Shown: positions 28,124-38,400, counted from the stretch's first letter. The stretch: DNA of 64,000 nt from Candidatus Eiseniibacteriota bacterium (GCA_016712505.1 JADJQY010000001.1:372001-436000), one strand, 5' to 3'. The notes: generated by a model not told the origin, from the sequence alone. Made by a program: numbers and translations.

Positions 28124-28810
28124 ATGCTGAAGGAGCAGGCGGCGGTGGCCGCGGCGGATCTGGTGCGAAGCGGCATGCGTCTTGGGCTCGGCACCGGCTC
28201 GACCGCCGCTCTGATCGTGAGAGAACTGGGGCGTCGGCTCGCCGATGGCCGCTTGCGGGAGATCGCCGGGCTTCCCACCTCCGAAGCCACCGCCCGGATC
28301 GCCGCGGAAGTGGGCGTGCCGCTCCTCGACTTCACGCCCGACCTCCGGCTCGATCTGACCTTGGACGGCGCCGATGAGGTCAATCCGCAGTGGGACCTGA
28401 TCAAGGGAGCTGGTGGATCGCTGCTCCGCGAGAAAATCGTGGCTCAGGCCTCGGCGGTCGAGGCGATCGTGGTGGATGAATCCAAACTGGTCGAACGCCT
28501 GGGGAGCAAGATGCCGCTGCCGTTGGAGGTGATCCCCTTCGGCTGGATGTCCCACCTCGAGCCGCTGAAGTCCCTGGGAGGACAGCCCGTGCTCCGGCTG
28601 CGCGCCGATGGATCGCCGTTCATCACGGACGAGGGCAACTTCACTCTCGATGTCACCTTTGCCGATCCCGCGGTGTGGGCCGAGCCGCGCGCCCTCGACA
28701 CCCAGCTTCGCCGACGTGCCGGCGTCGTGGAGACGGGCCTGTTTCTCGGCCTGACCTCCGTGTTGGTCGTGGCCCGGAGTTCCGGGGTGGAGACGCTCCA
28801 CCGCCGGTAG
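28124..28810 (+). CDS. rpiA: Ribose-5-phosphate isomerase A
   Basis: The 228-residue enzyme interconverts ribose 5-phosphate and ribulose 5-phosphate in the pentose phosphate pathway. GLGTGSTAALIV, LDGADEVNPQWDLIKGAGGSLLREK (phosphate and catalytic residues) and VVVDESKLVERLG-type segments are all present. The ATG follows GGGAGGATCGGG. It stands alone, divergent from the ABC-2 operon and convergent with the OmpA-domain gene. Confidence 0.96.
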   Translation: MLKEQAAVAAADLVRSGMRLGLGTGSTAALIVRELGRRLADGRLREIAGLPTSEATARIAAEVGVPLLDFTPDLRLDLTLDGADEVNPQWDLIKGAGGSLLREKIVAQASAVEAIVVDESKLVERLGSKMPLPLEVIPFGWMSHLEPLKSLGGQPVLRLRADGSPFITDEGNFTLDVTFADPAVWAEPRALDTQLRRRAGVVETGLFLGLTSVLVVARSSGVETLHRR

Positions 28811-28839
28811 CGCCTCGCCACCGACGCCGGAGCCTCGGA

Positions 28840-29850
28840 CTATTCCGGGATCAGCATCACCCGCCGATTCGCCCACCGTGCTTCGGGCGAGCTCCCGGGT
28901 AGGATCGGCTCCCGATTGCCCACCCCCTCGACCCGCCACTGTCCATCGGCGATGCCGCCTCGGGTGCGAAGCGTCTGCTCGAGCACCTTGGCCTGCCGGG
29001 CGGCGGTCAGGAGCGCGGTTCCGTCCCCCTCGGTGCCGTCCCCGTGAATCTCGAGGCGCAGCTTGAGAGCTGGGTCGTGGCGGAGGGCATCCACCACGAA
29101 GCGGATGATCGGAGCCGACTCCGGAGCCAGGCGATCCCCGTCGAAGCGGATCCCATGGGTGATGAAGGGCGCTTGCTTGGTCAACTTGGTGGCGAGGAGC
29201 GGGCGCGAGGTCCGCGCGATGCGGAGGTTGCCGAAGGAGATGGCGCTCCCCTCGGAGGGAGCGATCCGCAATCGGATCTGGTTCGAACGCGCGACGTGGG
29301 AGGTCGGGACCTCGCAGAGTTCGACCCCGTCCACCCACAGCCTTGCCCGCCCGGCGTCGACCGACATCGCCACCTGATGCGGGGACGCACTCATCTCGAA
29401 GCGGGCGCTGCGTTCGGCGATGTCGCGCCCGTAGATCCCGGCGGAGCTCTCCGTGAGGCGAAAGCGGGTGAACACGTCCGAGGCCTGAGTTGGATTGTAC
29501 GGTTCGAAATCGAAGGTGCCGGAGGCGATCTCGAGGTCGAACTGAACCGTGAAGTACGGCGGGAGTGCCTCGTTCAAGGAGAGGCTCAACTCGGTGGCTG
29601 CGGTCGCCTGGAGTACCCGACGCCCCGCGTGGTCGACCACCACAGGGGCTCCCTCGATCGTGTCAAACCGGGGCGAGCGGGCTCCGGCGGCGACGGTCGA
29701 GAAGTCCTCGACGAAGAGGACCTGATCTCCCGGGACGAACTCGTACCGCATCCAGATCGGATCGTCGATCGACCCTGAGGCCCCGTATCCGTCGCCGGAG
29801 GAGACGAGCGAAGCGAAGAGTCCGAGCAGCAGTCGCCGCAGCCACCTCAT
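28840..29850 (-). CDS. Exported protein with OmpA-like C-terminal domain
   Basis: The 336-residue protein has a signal peptide (about 1-23), a beta-rich region (about 35-220) resembling a laminin-G or 3-keto-disaccharide-hydrolase-type jelly roll, and an OmpA-like peptidoglycan-associated domain at the end (about 230-336) with IRFDGDRLAPES, LEIHGDGTEGDG, LRTRGGIADGQWRVEGVG and RWANRRVML. The C-terminal domain is expected to hold the protein to peptidoglycan. AAGGAG lies nine bases before the ATG. The N-terminal function is unknown. Confidence 0.82.
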   Translation of the reverse strand: MRWLRRLLLGLFASLVSSGDGYGASGSIDDPIWMRYEFVPGDQVLFVEDFSTVAAGARSPRFDTIEGAPVVVDHAGRRVLQATAATELSLSLNEALPPYFTVQFDLEIASGTFDFEPYNPTQASDVFTRFRLTESSAGIYGRDIAERSARFEMSASPHQVAMSVDAGRARLWVDGVELCEVPTSHVARSNQIRLRIAPSEGSAISFGNLRIARTSRPLLATKLTKQAPFITHGIRFDGDRLAPESAPIIRFVVDALRHDPALKLRLEIHGDGTEGDGTALLTAARQAKVLEQTLRTRGGIADGQWRVEGVGNREPILPGSSPEARWANRRVMLIPE

Positions 29851-29884
29851 GAGAGCGAACTCCTTCCCGGCGATGCCCCGGGAT

Positions 29885-31300
29885 CTAGGGGAAGATCCCG
29901 AGGTCGTTGTAGCTGGTCACGATCTTGTCGATCGCGCTGATGAACGCCGCGGTCCGGAGGTCGGGCTTTGCCGGATGCTTCAGGCGCACCTCGCGAATCT
30001 GCCGGTAGGACGAGATCATCGTTTCCTCCAGGCCTGAGTTGACCAGGTCTTCTTCACTCGGCCCACCGGTGTACTCGGCGACCTCGGCTTCGGTGAGCTT
30101 CTTCCCGGTCAACGACTCCGATGCCTGGAGCAGCTTGCGGTAGGCGCGTTCCTCGAATCGCTTCTCCATCCGCCCGAAGCGCACGTGGGACAAATTCTTG
30201 ACCCACTCGAAGTACGAGACCGTCACCCCCCCCGCGTTCAGGTACATGTCGGGCAGGATCAGCGCGCCCCTCTGGTTCAGGATCTCGCCCGCCTCGGCGG
30301 TGAGCGGGCCGTTCGCTCCTTCGGCGATGACCTTGGCCAGCACTCGGGGTGCATTCTCCTTGGTGATCTGATTCTCGAGCGCAGCGGGCACCAGGATGTC
30401 GCAGTCGAGCTCGAGCGCGGCCTGCGGATTGGGCAGGTTCGTCGCCCCCTTGAAGTTCAGGATCGATTTCGTCTCCCGGCGGTGTGCCATTACCTGCTCG
30501 AGATCGAGACCGTCCGGATTGGCGATTGCGCCCTCGTACTCGGCCAGTCCGACCAGCACCGCGCCCGCTTCCTGAAGGAACTTTGCCGCGTGGTAGCCCA
30601 CGTTCCCCAGTCCCTGCACGACGACCCGCTTGCCCGACACACCGGTGGAGAGCCCCAGAGCCTTCATGTCCTCCCCGAGGTTGACACACTCGCGCACGCC
30701 GAAGTAGACCCCGCGACCCGTGGCCTCTGTGCGGCCCCGAACGCCCCCCTGGGGAATCGGTTTGCCGGTGACACACCCCATGGCGTCGAGCTTGTCCGCG
30801 GCCAGTGTCGAGTACGTGTCGGCGATCCAGGACATCTCTTTCGGTCCCGTGCCGTAGTCGGGAGCGGGAACGTCGATGCCCGGGCCGATGAAGTTCTTCC
30901 GCAGTAGCTCGTAGGTATAGCGCCGCGTGATCCGTTCCAGCTCGCTCTGCGAGTAGTTCCGCCGATCGATCTTGATTCCGCCCTTGGCTCCGCCGAACGG
31001 AACGTCAACGATCGCGCATTTGTAGGTCATCAACGCGGCGAGGGCCATCACCTCGTCCTCGTTGACGTCCGGCGCGAACCGGATGCCTCCTTTGGTCGGC
31101 AACTTGTGCTGGCTGTGCTCCGCCCTCCAGGAGTAGATCACCTCGATGTCGCCGTTGTCCCGCTCGATGGGGAAGGCCATCCGGTAGACGCTGTTGCATT
31201 CCTTGATCTGATCGAGGAGCCCCTTGGGGTACTGGGTCAGTGCGGCGGCTTTGTCGAAGTTCGCGGTCACCTGGGCATAAAAGGAGACATGGCCGGTCAT
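29885..31300 (-). CDS. gdhA: Glutamate dehydrogenase (Glu/Leu/Phe/Val dehydrogenase family)
   Basis: The 471-residue enzyme interconverts glutamate with 2-oxoglutarate and ammonium. KGGIRFAPDV, PFGGAKGGI (catalytic Lys about 106), GPGIDVPAPDYGT and the nucleotide-binding GLGNVG identify it. It is a hexameric-type GDH with an insertion near the C-terminus (around ESLTGKKLTEAEVAEYTG) longer than the usual 420-residue form. The ATG follows AAAGGTGATCC. It is a single gene in the run of minus-strand genes. Confidence 0.94.
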   Translation of the reverse strand: MTGHVSFYAQVTANFDKAAALTQYPKGLLDQIKECNSVYRMAFPIERDNGDIEVIYSWRAEHSQHKLPTKGGIRFAPDVNEDEVMALAALMTYKCAIVDVPFGGAKGGIKIDRRNYSQSELERITRRYTYELLRKNFIGPGIDVPAPDYGTGPKEMSWIADTYSTLAADKLDAMGCVTGKPIPQGGVRGRTEATGRGVYFGVRECVNLGEDMKALGLSTGVSGKRVVVQGLGNVGYHAAKFLQEAGAVLVGLAEYEGAIANPDGLDLEQVMAHRRETKSILNFKGATNLPNPQAALELDCDILVPAALENQITKENAPRVLAKVIAEGANGPLTAEAGEILNQRGALILPDMYLNAGGVTVSYFEWVKNLSHVRFGRMEKRFEERAYRKLLQASESLTGKKLTEAEVAEYTGGPSEEDLVNSGLEETMISSYRQIREVRLKHPAKPDLRTAAFISAIDKIVTSYNDLGIFP

Positions 31301-31460
31301 GGATCACCTTTCGCGTTGTTCGTCTGGGCTGTGGGGCGAACATCGGCGCCCCGGGGCGGAGCGTCGCGCGCCCCGCGTCCGGCAGGATTGTAGCCGACTC
31401 CCGCAAAGATCGGGTGGTGCCCAGTTTCACCCGTTACGCCGCACCTTGGCCAAACGCGAA

Positions 31461-31489
31461 CGGGGCGAACCTCCGAGAGATTCGCCCCG
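31461..31489 (-). terminator. Hairpin downstream of the PEP-CTERM gene
   Basis: A perfect nine-pair stem CGGGGCGAA/TTCGCCCCG closes an 11-base loop, 26 bases after the stop of the PEP-CTERM gene. On the minus strand it is followed by TTCGCGTTTGG, a weak T tract. Confidence 0.5.
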
Positions 31490-31515
31490 CTGCGGGAGGT
31501 GACCGTTTTGTGCGA

Positions 31516-32259
31516 TCAGGCGGCCTTGCGCCGCCGCCTGGCCAGGGCCGCCGCGCCGACCCCGGCTCCGAGCAGGAGGAACGAGCCAGGCTCAGGCACC
31601 GGACGAATCTCGGTTTCGATGACATCGTTGCCGCAGCCCATGGTCCAGTGGAGCTTGTAACTGTCGCTGGCGGCCAGCAAGCTGCGATCGACCTTTGCCT
31701 CGATGGCATACCGGCCTTGCCAGGCGCCGTAGCTGAAGGCGGTGGCCGCGGCGCTGTTGGTCCAGGACGTAACGCGCAGCGGATCGCTCGCCCCACCCCA
31801 GGGGGAGCCGCCGGAGATCATCGGGTTCTGAAGTCCGAGCGCGCCGGACCGAAGCTGCCCGCCGGCGCTCACGTCGATCGCATACTCGTAACTCCCATTG
31901 CTCCCGAGATCGAGGAAGAGGTCGCCGGCATCGTAGTGATCGGAATAGAAGTCGCGGCCGGAGATCGGGAATCCCGTCACCACGGCGAGATAGAGGTAGT
32001 CGTGATCCACGGCGATGTAGGCCGCTTCCGCGTCGTACTCGTCTCCACCCCAGCCCGGATTCAGGTAGCCGCCACCGCCGCTGGTCCAGTCTTCCACCGC
32101 CCAGTTTACCTGTGCCGGCGCGGCTCCCCCTGGTGTCCAGTTGCCATAGGAGATGCCCCAGGAATCGAGGAAGAGGGTGGCCGCAGAGCCGGGCGTAGTG
32201 GCCAGCGCTGTAGCTAACCCAATGATTGGCAGCAAATTAAGGCGATGGCGAATCTGCAT
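31516..32259 (-). CDS. PEP-CTERM sorting-domain exported protein
   Basis: The 247-residue protein has a signal peptide (about 1-27, GSAA), a beta-rich body with an Asp/Gly-rich stretch (about 60-130), and a perfect PEP-CTERM tail: VPEPGSFLLLGAGVGAAALA followed by RRRRK. Such tails are cut by exosortase and anchor or release exported proteins, often together with exopolysaccharide. GGAGATTC precedes the ATG. The exosortase itself is not in the window. The body has no known function. Confidence 0.9.
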   Translation of the reverse strand: MQIRHRLNLLPIIGLATALATTPGSAATLFLDSWGISYGNWTPGGAAPAQVNWAVEDWTSGGGGYLNPGWGGDEYDAEAAYIAVDHDYLYLAVVTGFPISGRDFYSDHYDAGDLFLDLGSNGSYEYAIDVSAGGQLRSGALGLQNPMISGGSPWGGASDPLRVTSWTNSAAATAFSYGAWQGRYAIEAKVDRSLLAASDSYKLHWTMGCGNDVIETEIRPVPEPGSFLLLGAGVGAAALARRRRKAA

Positions 32260-32414
32260 GCGTGAATCTCCGGGGCCAGAATGTGCGCTCGGGACGCGAT
32301 GTAAGAATCATAAGACACCGAAGATGAATGTCAAGCAATGTTTACTGTCGAGGAGGGGCGAAGGTGTGCGGGATCTGTTGAGACGGTGTAGCTCATAACA
32401 CGGCAGCCAATTGG

Positions 32415-32476
32415 ACTGTCCGGGCGGTATCAGGGGTGAGTCCTACGATGGGGATTGGCTACACTGTCCGGGCGGT
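32415..32476. repeat. 14-base direct repeat upstream of the intradiol dioxygenase
   Basis: ACTGTCCGGGCGGT occurs at 32415-32428 and again at 32463-32476, each preceded by ATTGG (32409 and 32454 areas). The centre-to-centre distance is 48 bases and the second copy ends 51 bases before the gene start. It could be an activator or repressor site. Confidence 0.6.
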
Positions 32477-32527
32477 CTGTAACAGTGCGACGCGGTCCGT
32501 GTCGCGACAACCAAGGAGATCAACAGC

Positions 32528-33517
32528 ATGAAGCGACGGAGTGTGCTGAAGGGGCTGGGCGCCCTGGGTTTGGGTGCCGTGCTCCCGACCGGCAGAGGGG
32601 TCGCGTCCTCGCCCGTGCCGGGGGCGGAATCGGCCGGCACCTGCTGGCTGACGCCGGCCGAGACCGAAGGGCCCTACTACTTCAACTCGAATCTCGTGCG
32701 TGAGGATATTCGGACCGACTTCGACACCGGCGCCTATCACGACGGACTGCCGCTCTTCATGACCCTGACGGTGATCGACGTCAGCTGCAACCCGATTCCC
32801 AATGTCCTGGTCGACATCTGGCACTGCGACAAGGACGGGGTCTACTCGGGCTACGTCCAACCGGGGCACGACACCCGTGGGCAGGACTTCATGCGCGGCA
32901 TCCAGCCCACGGATGGGAACGGCCAGTGTCAGTTCATCACCAGCTATCCGGGCTGGTACCCCGGCCGGGCAACCCATGTGCACTTCAAGGTGCGCTTCAA
33001 TTCATCGACGTTTGTCACGTCGCAGTGGGCTTTCCTCGACGGGGTCAACGACACAGTGCACCAGATGCCGCTCTACGCGGGTCGCGGGATCAATCCCACG
33101 ACGAACGCGGAGGACAACATCTTCGGCAGTTCGAGCCCACTTCATCAGATCATGGACATCACGCCCGATCTGCCGAACAATCGCTACCTCGGGAACTATG
33201 TCATCGGTATCAACACACCCGTCGACGTGGAGCAATCCAACACCGGATCGCTCGATCGGATCGCGATTCGCAGTCACTTTCCAAGCCCGTTCCGGCGGAC
33301 CGCGACCATCGCCTACTTCTTGCCGCGGGAGGCTGAAGCCTCGCTCTTCATCTATGACGTCCTGGGGCGACGCGTCGCGACGCTCGTTCAGGGGACGCGC
33401 GCGGCCGGAGAGCACCAGGTGGTGTTCGAAGCGGGCGATCTGGAGAGCGGATTCTACTTCGCCAAACTGATCTCCGGGGGCGAGGTCGCGAGCCGGGAAC
33501 TGCTCTTGCTACGCTAA
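32528..33517 (+). CDS. Exported intradiol ring-cleavage dioxygenase with C-terminal sorting module
   Basis: A 329-residue protein starting behind AAGGAGATC. An RR-containing signal (KRRSVLKG) suggests Tat export. The catalytic domain (about 40-235) has the family's iron ligands in the expected places: VYSGY (Tyr about 106), GWYPGR (Tyr about 144) and HVHFK (His about 150 and 152), as in protocatechuate and hydroxyquinol dioxygenases. The last 80 residues are a FlgD/Por-like tail (ASLFIYDVLGRRVATLV, SGFYFAKLISGG). The combination predicts an extracellular or surface aromatic-ring-cleaving enzyme. Its substrate is unknown and no other catechol-pathway gene is nearby. Confidence 0.88.
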   Translation: MKRRSVLKGLGALGLGAVLPTGRGVASSPVPGAESAGTCWLTPAETEGPYYFNSNLVREDIRTDFDTGAYHDGLPLFMTLTVIDVSCNPIPNVLVDIWHCDKDGVYSGYVQPGHDTRGQDFMRGIQPTDGNGQCQFITSYPGWYPGRATHVHFKVRFNSSTFVTSQWAFLDGVNDTVHQMPLYAGRGINPTTNAEDNIFGSSSPLHQIMDITPDLPNNRYLGNYVIGINTPVDVEQSNTGSLDRIAIRSHFPSPFRRTATIAYFLPREAEASLFIYDVLGRRVATLVQGTRAAGEHQVVFEAGDLESGFYFAKLISGGEVASRELLLLR

Positions 33518-33522
33518 GCCGA

Positions 33523-33555
33523 TTCGGCGGATGGTTGCTGTGACCGTCCGCCGAA
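33523..33555. terminator. Inverted repeat between convergent genes
   Basis: TTCGGCGGA and TCCGCCGAA (nine pairs, 15-base loop) lie between the ends of the dioxygenase gene and the MerR/B12-type gene. Neither strand has a T tract, so termination is plausible but unproven. Confidence 0.4.
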
Positions 33556-33580
33556 CGAGAAGCTCCGATCGGGTGTGGCT

Positions 33581-34489
33581 CTACAACGCCACCGATGGGG
33601 AGCCTCTGATGCCGCGGCCGTAGATCGCCAGCTCCCGCATGCTTTCCAGGATCTCCACCCCCGGTGCGCTCGAGACCTGTCGCCCGAAGATCCCGCGGCC
33701 ACCGAGGACCAACCGCGCTCCACGGGCCTGGGCAAATCTCGCCAGGCGCCCGGCCGTGCGCGTCAGCTCCGTGCCGCTCGATGTCGTGCTGGCGGACAGC
33801 CAGACCAGCTGCGGGCGAGAGGCCTCGATTGCGTGCTGCAAGGCCCGGATCGGAAGGTTCGGACCGAGATTGTGCACGCGATAGCCGGCCTCGAGCAGCG
33901 TCATCGCCGCAGACAGACTGGGAAGCAGGTAGGGGTCGCCCTCCATGGCACCGCCCAGCGCAACCGGCGCCGACCGGAGCGGCGGTGCGAGCGAGGAGCG
34001 GAGGCGATGGAGCGCTCCGACCAGCCGGTCCGAGGCGCGGTGTTCGAGAATGATGATCTCGGCCTCGCTCAGGTCAAGAGTCGCGATGCGTCCCATCGAG
34101 TGTCGGATCGGCCCGTCGCAAAGCGTCGGGACGTCCATGCCGGCCCGAGAGAGCGTGAGGATCAGATCGGCCGCAGCCACATCGTCCTCCGACACGAGGC
34201 TCCGGAAGAGCTGGTCCGCAAACGCGTCATTTCCGCTGGAGTGCGTCGGTTCCGGCTGGGGTGCCGGCCGGCCCGCCCCGAGCAGCAGCGATCGATCTGC
34301 GAACTCGATCCGCTGTTCGCGGACGAAGCGCAGCGCTTCGCCGACGGCGATCCGCCGGTGCCCGCCGACCGTCCTCCAGGCCGAGAGTCTTCCCTCGTCG
34401 ATCCAACGCTTGACGCTCGAGGCGCTGACCCCGACCAGTTTGCCGACCTGGGTGACGGTGAGTTGGTCGATTTGGTCGTTTCTTGGCAC
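33581..34489 (-). CDS. MerR-type regulator with B12-binding-like domain
   Basis: A protein of about 302 residues from a GTG at 34489 (an upstream frame to 34621 has no supporting homology; the start is uncertain). A MerR/excisionase helix-turn-helix (LTVTQVGKLVGVSASSVKRW, then GGHRRI) is followed by a helical B12-cap-like domain with ILEHRASDRLVGALHRL and a Rossmann-like B12-binding fold (PVALGGAMEGDP, then GYRVHNLGPNLPI). This is the LitR/CarH light-sensor layout. However, the usual ERHELG-type stretch that holds the axial histidine reads GDPYLLP here, so the lower ligand is missing. It lies convergent to the dioxygenase gene. Confidence 0.85.
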   Translation of the reverse strand: MPRNDQIDQLTVTQVGKLVGVSASSVKRWIDEGRLSAWRTVGGHRRIAVGEALRFVREQRIEFADRSLLLGAGRPAPQPEPTHSSGNDAFADQLFRSLVSEDDVAAADLILTLSRAGMDVPTLCDGPIRHSMGRIATLDLSEAEIIILEHRASDRLVGALHRLRSSLAPPLRSAPVALGGAMEGDPYLLPSLSAAMTLLEAGYRVHNLGPNLPIRALQHAIEASRPQLVWLSASTTSSGTELTRTAGRLARFAQARGARLVLGGRGIFGRQVSSAPGVEILESMRELAIYGRGIRGSPSVAL

Positions 34490-35449
34490 AGGTCGACGAT
34501 ACCTGTTCACAAGAACGCAGGCAAGCTCGGAGCATTTGGGTTGTCTCCCGATTTCGACCAGGGCACAATATGAGCAGATTGAACGATTCGGTCTGTGGCC
34601 CCGCGGAACCGAGATCGACACGAATCGGTCATCCCCTCGCTTTGGGGCGGGGGACGACGAAACTGGAATCCACGACCCGGTCCCCCAGTTCGTCGATCCC
34701 TCGCCCCGAGCCTACCTGCCGCACAGCGTGCCTGACCGAGGTCGGGTCCAAGGCCGTGTCCCCGCGCGAGCCGGCTTCTTCACGTAGACCCGACCGTTCC
34801 CGACGACTCCGCGCGATCGACGGATCTGTGTAGTTGAAATCGTGGGACGCCTGAGCTGCCGCGCCGGTCTGCGGTGGGCGCGGCGCTCGTCGGGGTCCGC
34901 TGTCGGTTCGTTACCCTCCAGGTTGAACTGTGATCCGCACGCGCACGCACAGCGCGACGACACTGCGTCGATTCCGCGGAGCGCGATATCAATGACGTTG
35001 TTTCCCACACGTCTTTCAGGGGAGTGAACGCGTCCTAACAGAGAAACGTACTGAGCACGAGAATCGTGCGAGCTCGAGGGATCAACGAGCCATCAGGCGA
35101 AACGAAAGCGCATATACACAGCGACAATCCATCGGGAGCGCAACAAATCAGTGGCGCAGAGATGCAACGTGCGTTACCGTCCCCGCGTCCCACTCTGATC
35201 CAAGGATCACACTCGCGAACGATGCACGCGTTTCCCACGCATCTTCGCGAAATCGAAGTGAACCGAGTCTTCGAAAGATCTGAGCACTCGAGGGCTTGAG
35301 CACTTGTAGACCCGAGCAATCACGCACGGGTCCCTGCGCGCGCGTACCACACCTAGAAACATTGCGATCACGGAACCCGGATCGTCAGCACGCGGCAAGT
35401 CGCCCAGCCCGGTTCAGATGCAGACCACACACTCTGGAAAGGAACCACC
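34490..35449. other. 960-base stretch without a supported gene
   Basis: Between the MerR/B12-type gene and the FG-GAP gene I see no convincing coding sequence; the short open frames here lack ribosome-binding sites and normal composition. It looks less GC-rich than its surroundings from about 34980 on. A small hairpin GCACGA/TCGTGC (around 35056-35070) and two loosely similar GTTTCCCAC patches (about 35000 and 35228) are all that stand out. It should contain divergent promoters for both flanking genes. Confidence 0.5.
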
Positions 35450-38400
35450 ATGCGACCCATCGTCATGGCGCTGACCCTGCTTTCGTTGCATCTCGCCAGC
35501 CTCGCCCTTGCTACTCCTCCCGTCCTGCTCAATCGCACCGACTACGCCGCGGGCACCGGACCGTGGTCCACGGCGAGCGACGATCTGAACGGGGACGGAC
35601 AGGCCGACCTGGCGATCACCGACTACGGCGGAAATGCGCTCGCCATCCTGATCGGAAACGGAGCCGGCGGTTTTGCGGCACCGGTTACCTACGCGACGGG
35701 GACCAATCCGGTTTCGGTCGCGATCGGCTACCTGAACCTCGACAGCAATCCAGACCTCGTGGTGTGCAACTGGAGCCAGTCGAGCTTCTCCGTGTTCCTC
35801 GGAACAGGTGGCGGAGCCTTCGCTCCCAAGGTCGACTACGCGACCGCCTCCACTCGGCCGATCTCGGGTCACCTCGCCGACCTGGATGGCAATGGCACGC
35901 TGGACCTTGTCATGGCGCTGCGCAACACCGGTCAGGTGGAGGTGCGTTTGGGAGACGGCGCCGGCGGATTCGGAGGTTCCAACCTCTACTCCACCGGGGC
36001 GGTCAGCTTTCCCTACGCGATTGCCCTGGCCGATCTGAACAACGATGCCGCGCTCGACCTCGCGGTCGGCAGCGACGTGGTCAGCAACACCGTCACCATT
36101 CTGCTCGGCAACGGCACGGGCGGATTCGGGGCGGCGACTCCGTTCACCGTCGGCAGCCAGCCCTCGGCCGTGGCGCTCGGGGACCTGAACGGGGACGGCG
36201 CGGCCGACCTGGTGGCCACTGGCCAGAACGCGGCCACGGTTTCCCTCCTGCTGGGAAATGGCGCCGGCGGGTTTGGTCCGAAGACCGACTTCGCGGTCGG
36301 GGCCGCTCCATTCTCGGTGGCGGTCGGAGATCTGAATCTCGACGGGCTGGCCGACCTGGCGGTAGCCAACGCGACGGGAAACACCGTGTCGGTGCTGCGC
36401 GGCAACGGTGCCGGAAGCTTCGACCCCTCGATCGACTTTGCCGTGGCTGCTGCGCCGCGGCTCCTGACCTTGAACGACTGGAACGGTGATGGCCGGACCG
36501 ACGTCGCCGTGCCGAGCGCAACAACGAATGTGGTCTCCGTGCTGATCAACGACACCGATCCCCCGGCGTCCTTCTGTCCGGAGAGTGTCGTGGCGAATGG
36601 CGACTTCTCGGATGGACTGATTCCCGGATCGATGCCGGGAGGAGCGGTCGATCAATGGAGCCTGCTCACCCAATCCCCTCAGGTGGTCACCGATGGTTGT
36701 GCTGCCCCGGGGGCGATGCAGATGTGGGGGAACCAGGTGGTGGGTGAGTCGATCCAGCAGCAACTGCCGGGCGCCGGCTTCGTCGCGGGGAAGACCTACC
36801 GGATCTCGGTCTGTTACCGTTGGCTCGACAACAATCCGATCCTTCCGCAGTATGTCCGCTTCCGCCTCGCTGCAGCGAGCTCTGCGCCTGGCAGCTACCC
36901 GCCGCCCGGTGGCTATGCCGTGATCGGGATCACGCCGAACACTTCCTCGACCTTCTGGACGAGCTACACCTTCCCGGACTGGACGCCGACCGTCAACGCC
37001 TCGTGGATCACGGTCAATCCCGAAAACGACTCCTTCGCCAATGACGGGAACTTCGTCTCATGGGGGCAGATCGACGACATCTGCATCCAGGAGGTGGGGT
37101 GTGATGGGGTGGCCAATGGGGACTTCACCGATGGACTCGTGCCCGGTTCGATGCCCGGAGGCGGCGCGGTCGATCAGTGGAGTCAGTTGACCCAGACGCC
37201 GCAGGTCGTGACTGACGGCTGCGAGGCGCCCGGCGCGATGCAGATGTGGGGCAACCAGGTCGTGGGTGAGTCGATCAAGCAGTCGCTCCCGGGCCTGGGA
37301 TTCCAGGCGGGCAGGACCTATCGCGTCACCGTCTGCTATCGCTGGTTGGACAACAACCCCATCCTACCGCAGTACGTGCGCTTCCGGCTCGCCGCCTCGG
37401 GGCCGGCTCCCACGAACTATCCTCCGTTGGGAGGCTACGCGGTGATCGGGGTGACGCCGAATACCTCCAACACCAACTGGACCACCTACACCTTTCCCGA
37501 TTGGACCCCGACCAGCAACGCCTACTGGATCACGGTGAATCCCGAGAATGACTCGTTCGCGAACGATGGAAACTTTGTCTCCTGGGGGCAGATCGACGAC
37601 ATCTGTATCGAGGAGCTTCCCTGCGCGAAGGTCTCGAACCCTCACTTCACCGAGGGATTGATCCCGGGTTCGATGCCGTTCGGAGCGGTCGACGACTGGT
37701 CGGTCCTGACCGCGAGTCCGCAGGTCGTGACCGACGGTTGTGGCGAGTCCGGCGCGCTCCAGATGTGGGGGAACCTCGTGGTGGGGGAATCGGTGCAGCA
37801 GACGTTGCCCGGTGTCGGCTTCCAGGTCGGCCACACCTATAGCGTGAGCGTGTGCTACCGCTGGCTGGACAACAATCCCAACCTGCCGCAGTACGTCCGG
37901 ATGCGGCTCTCGGCCCCGACCTCCGCTCCGGCGGCATACCCGCCGGTTGGAGGCTATCCGGTGATCGGCGTCACGCCGAACACCTCCAACACCAACTGGA
38001 CCACGTACACGTTCCCCAACTGGACCTGTACCGCCAACTCCGGCTACATCACGATCAACCCCGAGAACGACTCTACGGCCAACGACGGCAACTTCGTTTC
38101 CTGGGGACTGATCGACGACATCTGCATCCAGGACGTCACACCGCCGAACCCGGTCTTGGTCTCCGAGGAGCCGCTTGGCCCGACACGATCAGGAAACTTG
38201 CGCTACCTTGGCAATGGTCCGAACCCGACGAGCGGAGAAGTGGCGATCCGCTTCGCGGTCGCACGGCCCGCGGCCGCAGAATTGACCATCTATGACATCA
38301 ACGGTGCACGCGTGCATCGCACGCGGTCGGCCCTGCTTCCGGGTGGATACCACCAGATGATCTGGAACGGCACCACCGACGGAGGACCGAACCTGGCTCC

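Noticed and set aside
28091..29338. 415-residue minus-strand open frame across rpiA
   Set aside because: Antisense to rpiA and in another frame of the OmpA-domain gene; no recognisable content.
34622..35319. Short open frames between the MerR/B12-type and FG-GAP genes
   Set aside because: No ribosome-binding sites, odd composition and no family resemblance.
36590..38137. Tandem repeat as a possible CRISPR or mobile element
   Set aside because: The repeats are in-frame coding domains of about 520 bases without spacers or terminal inverted repeats.
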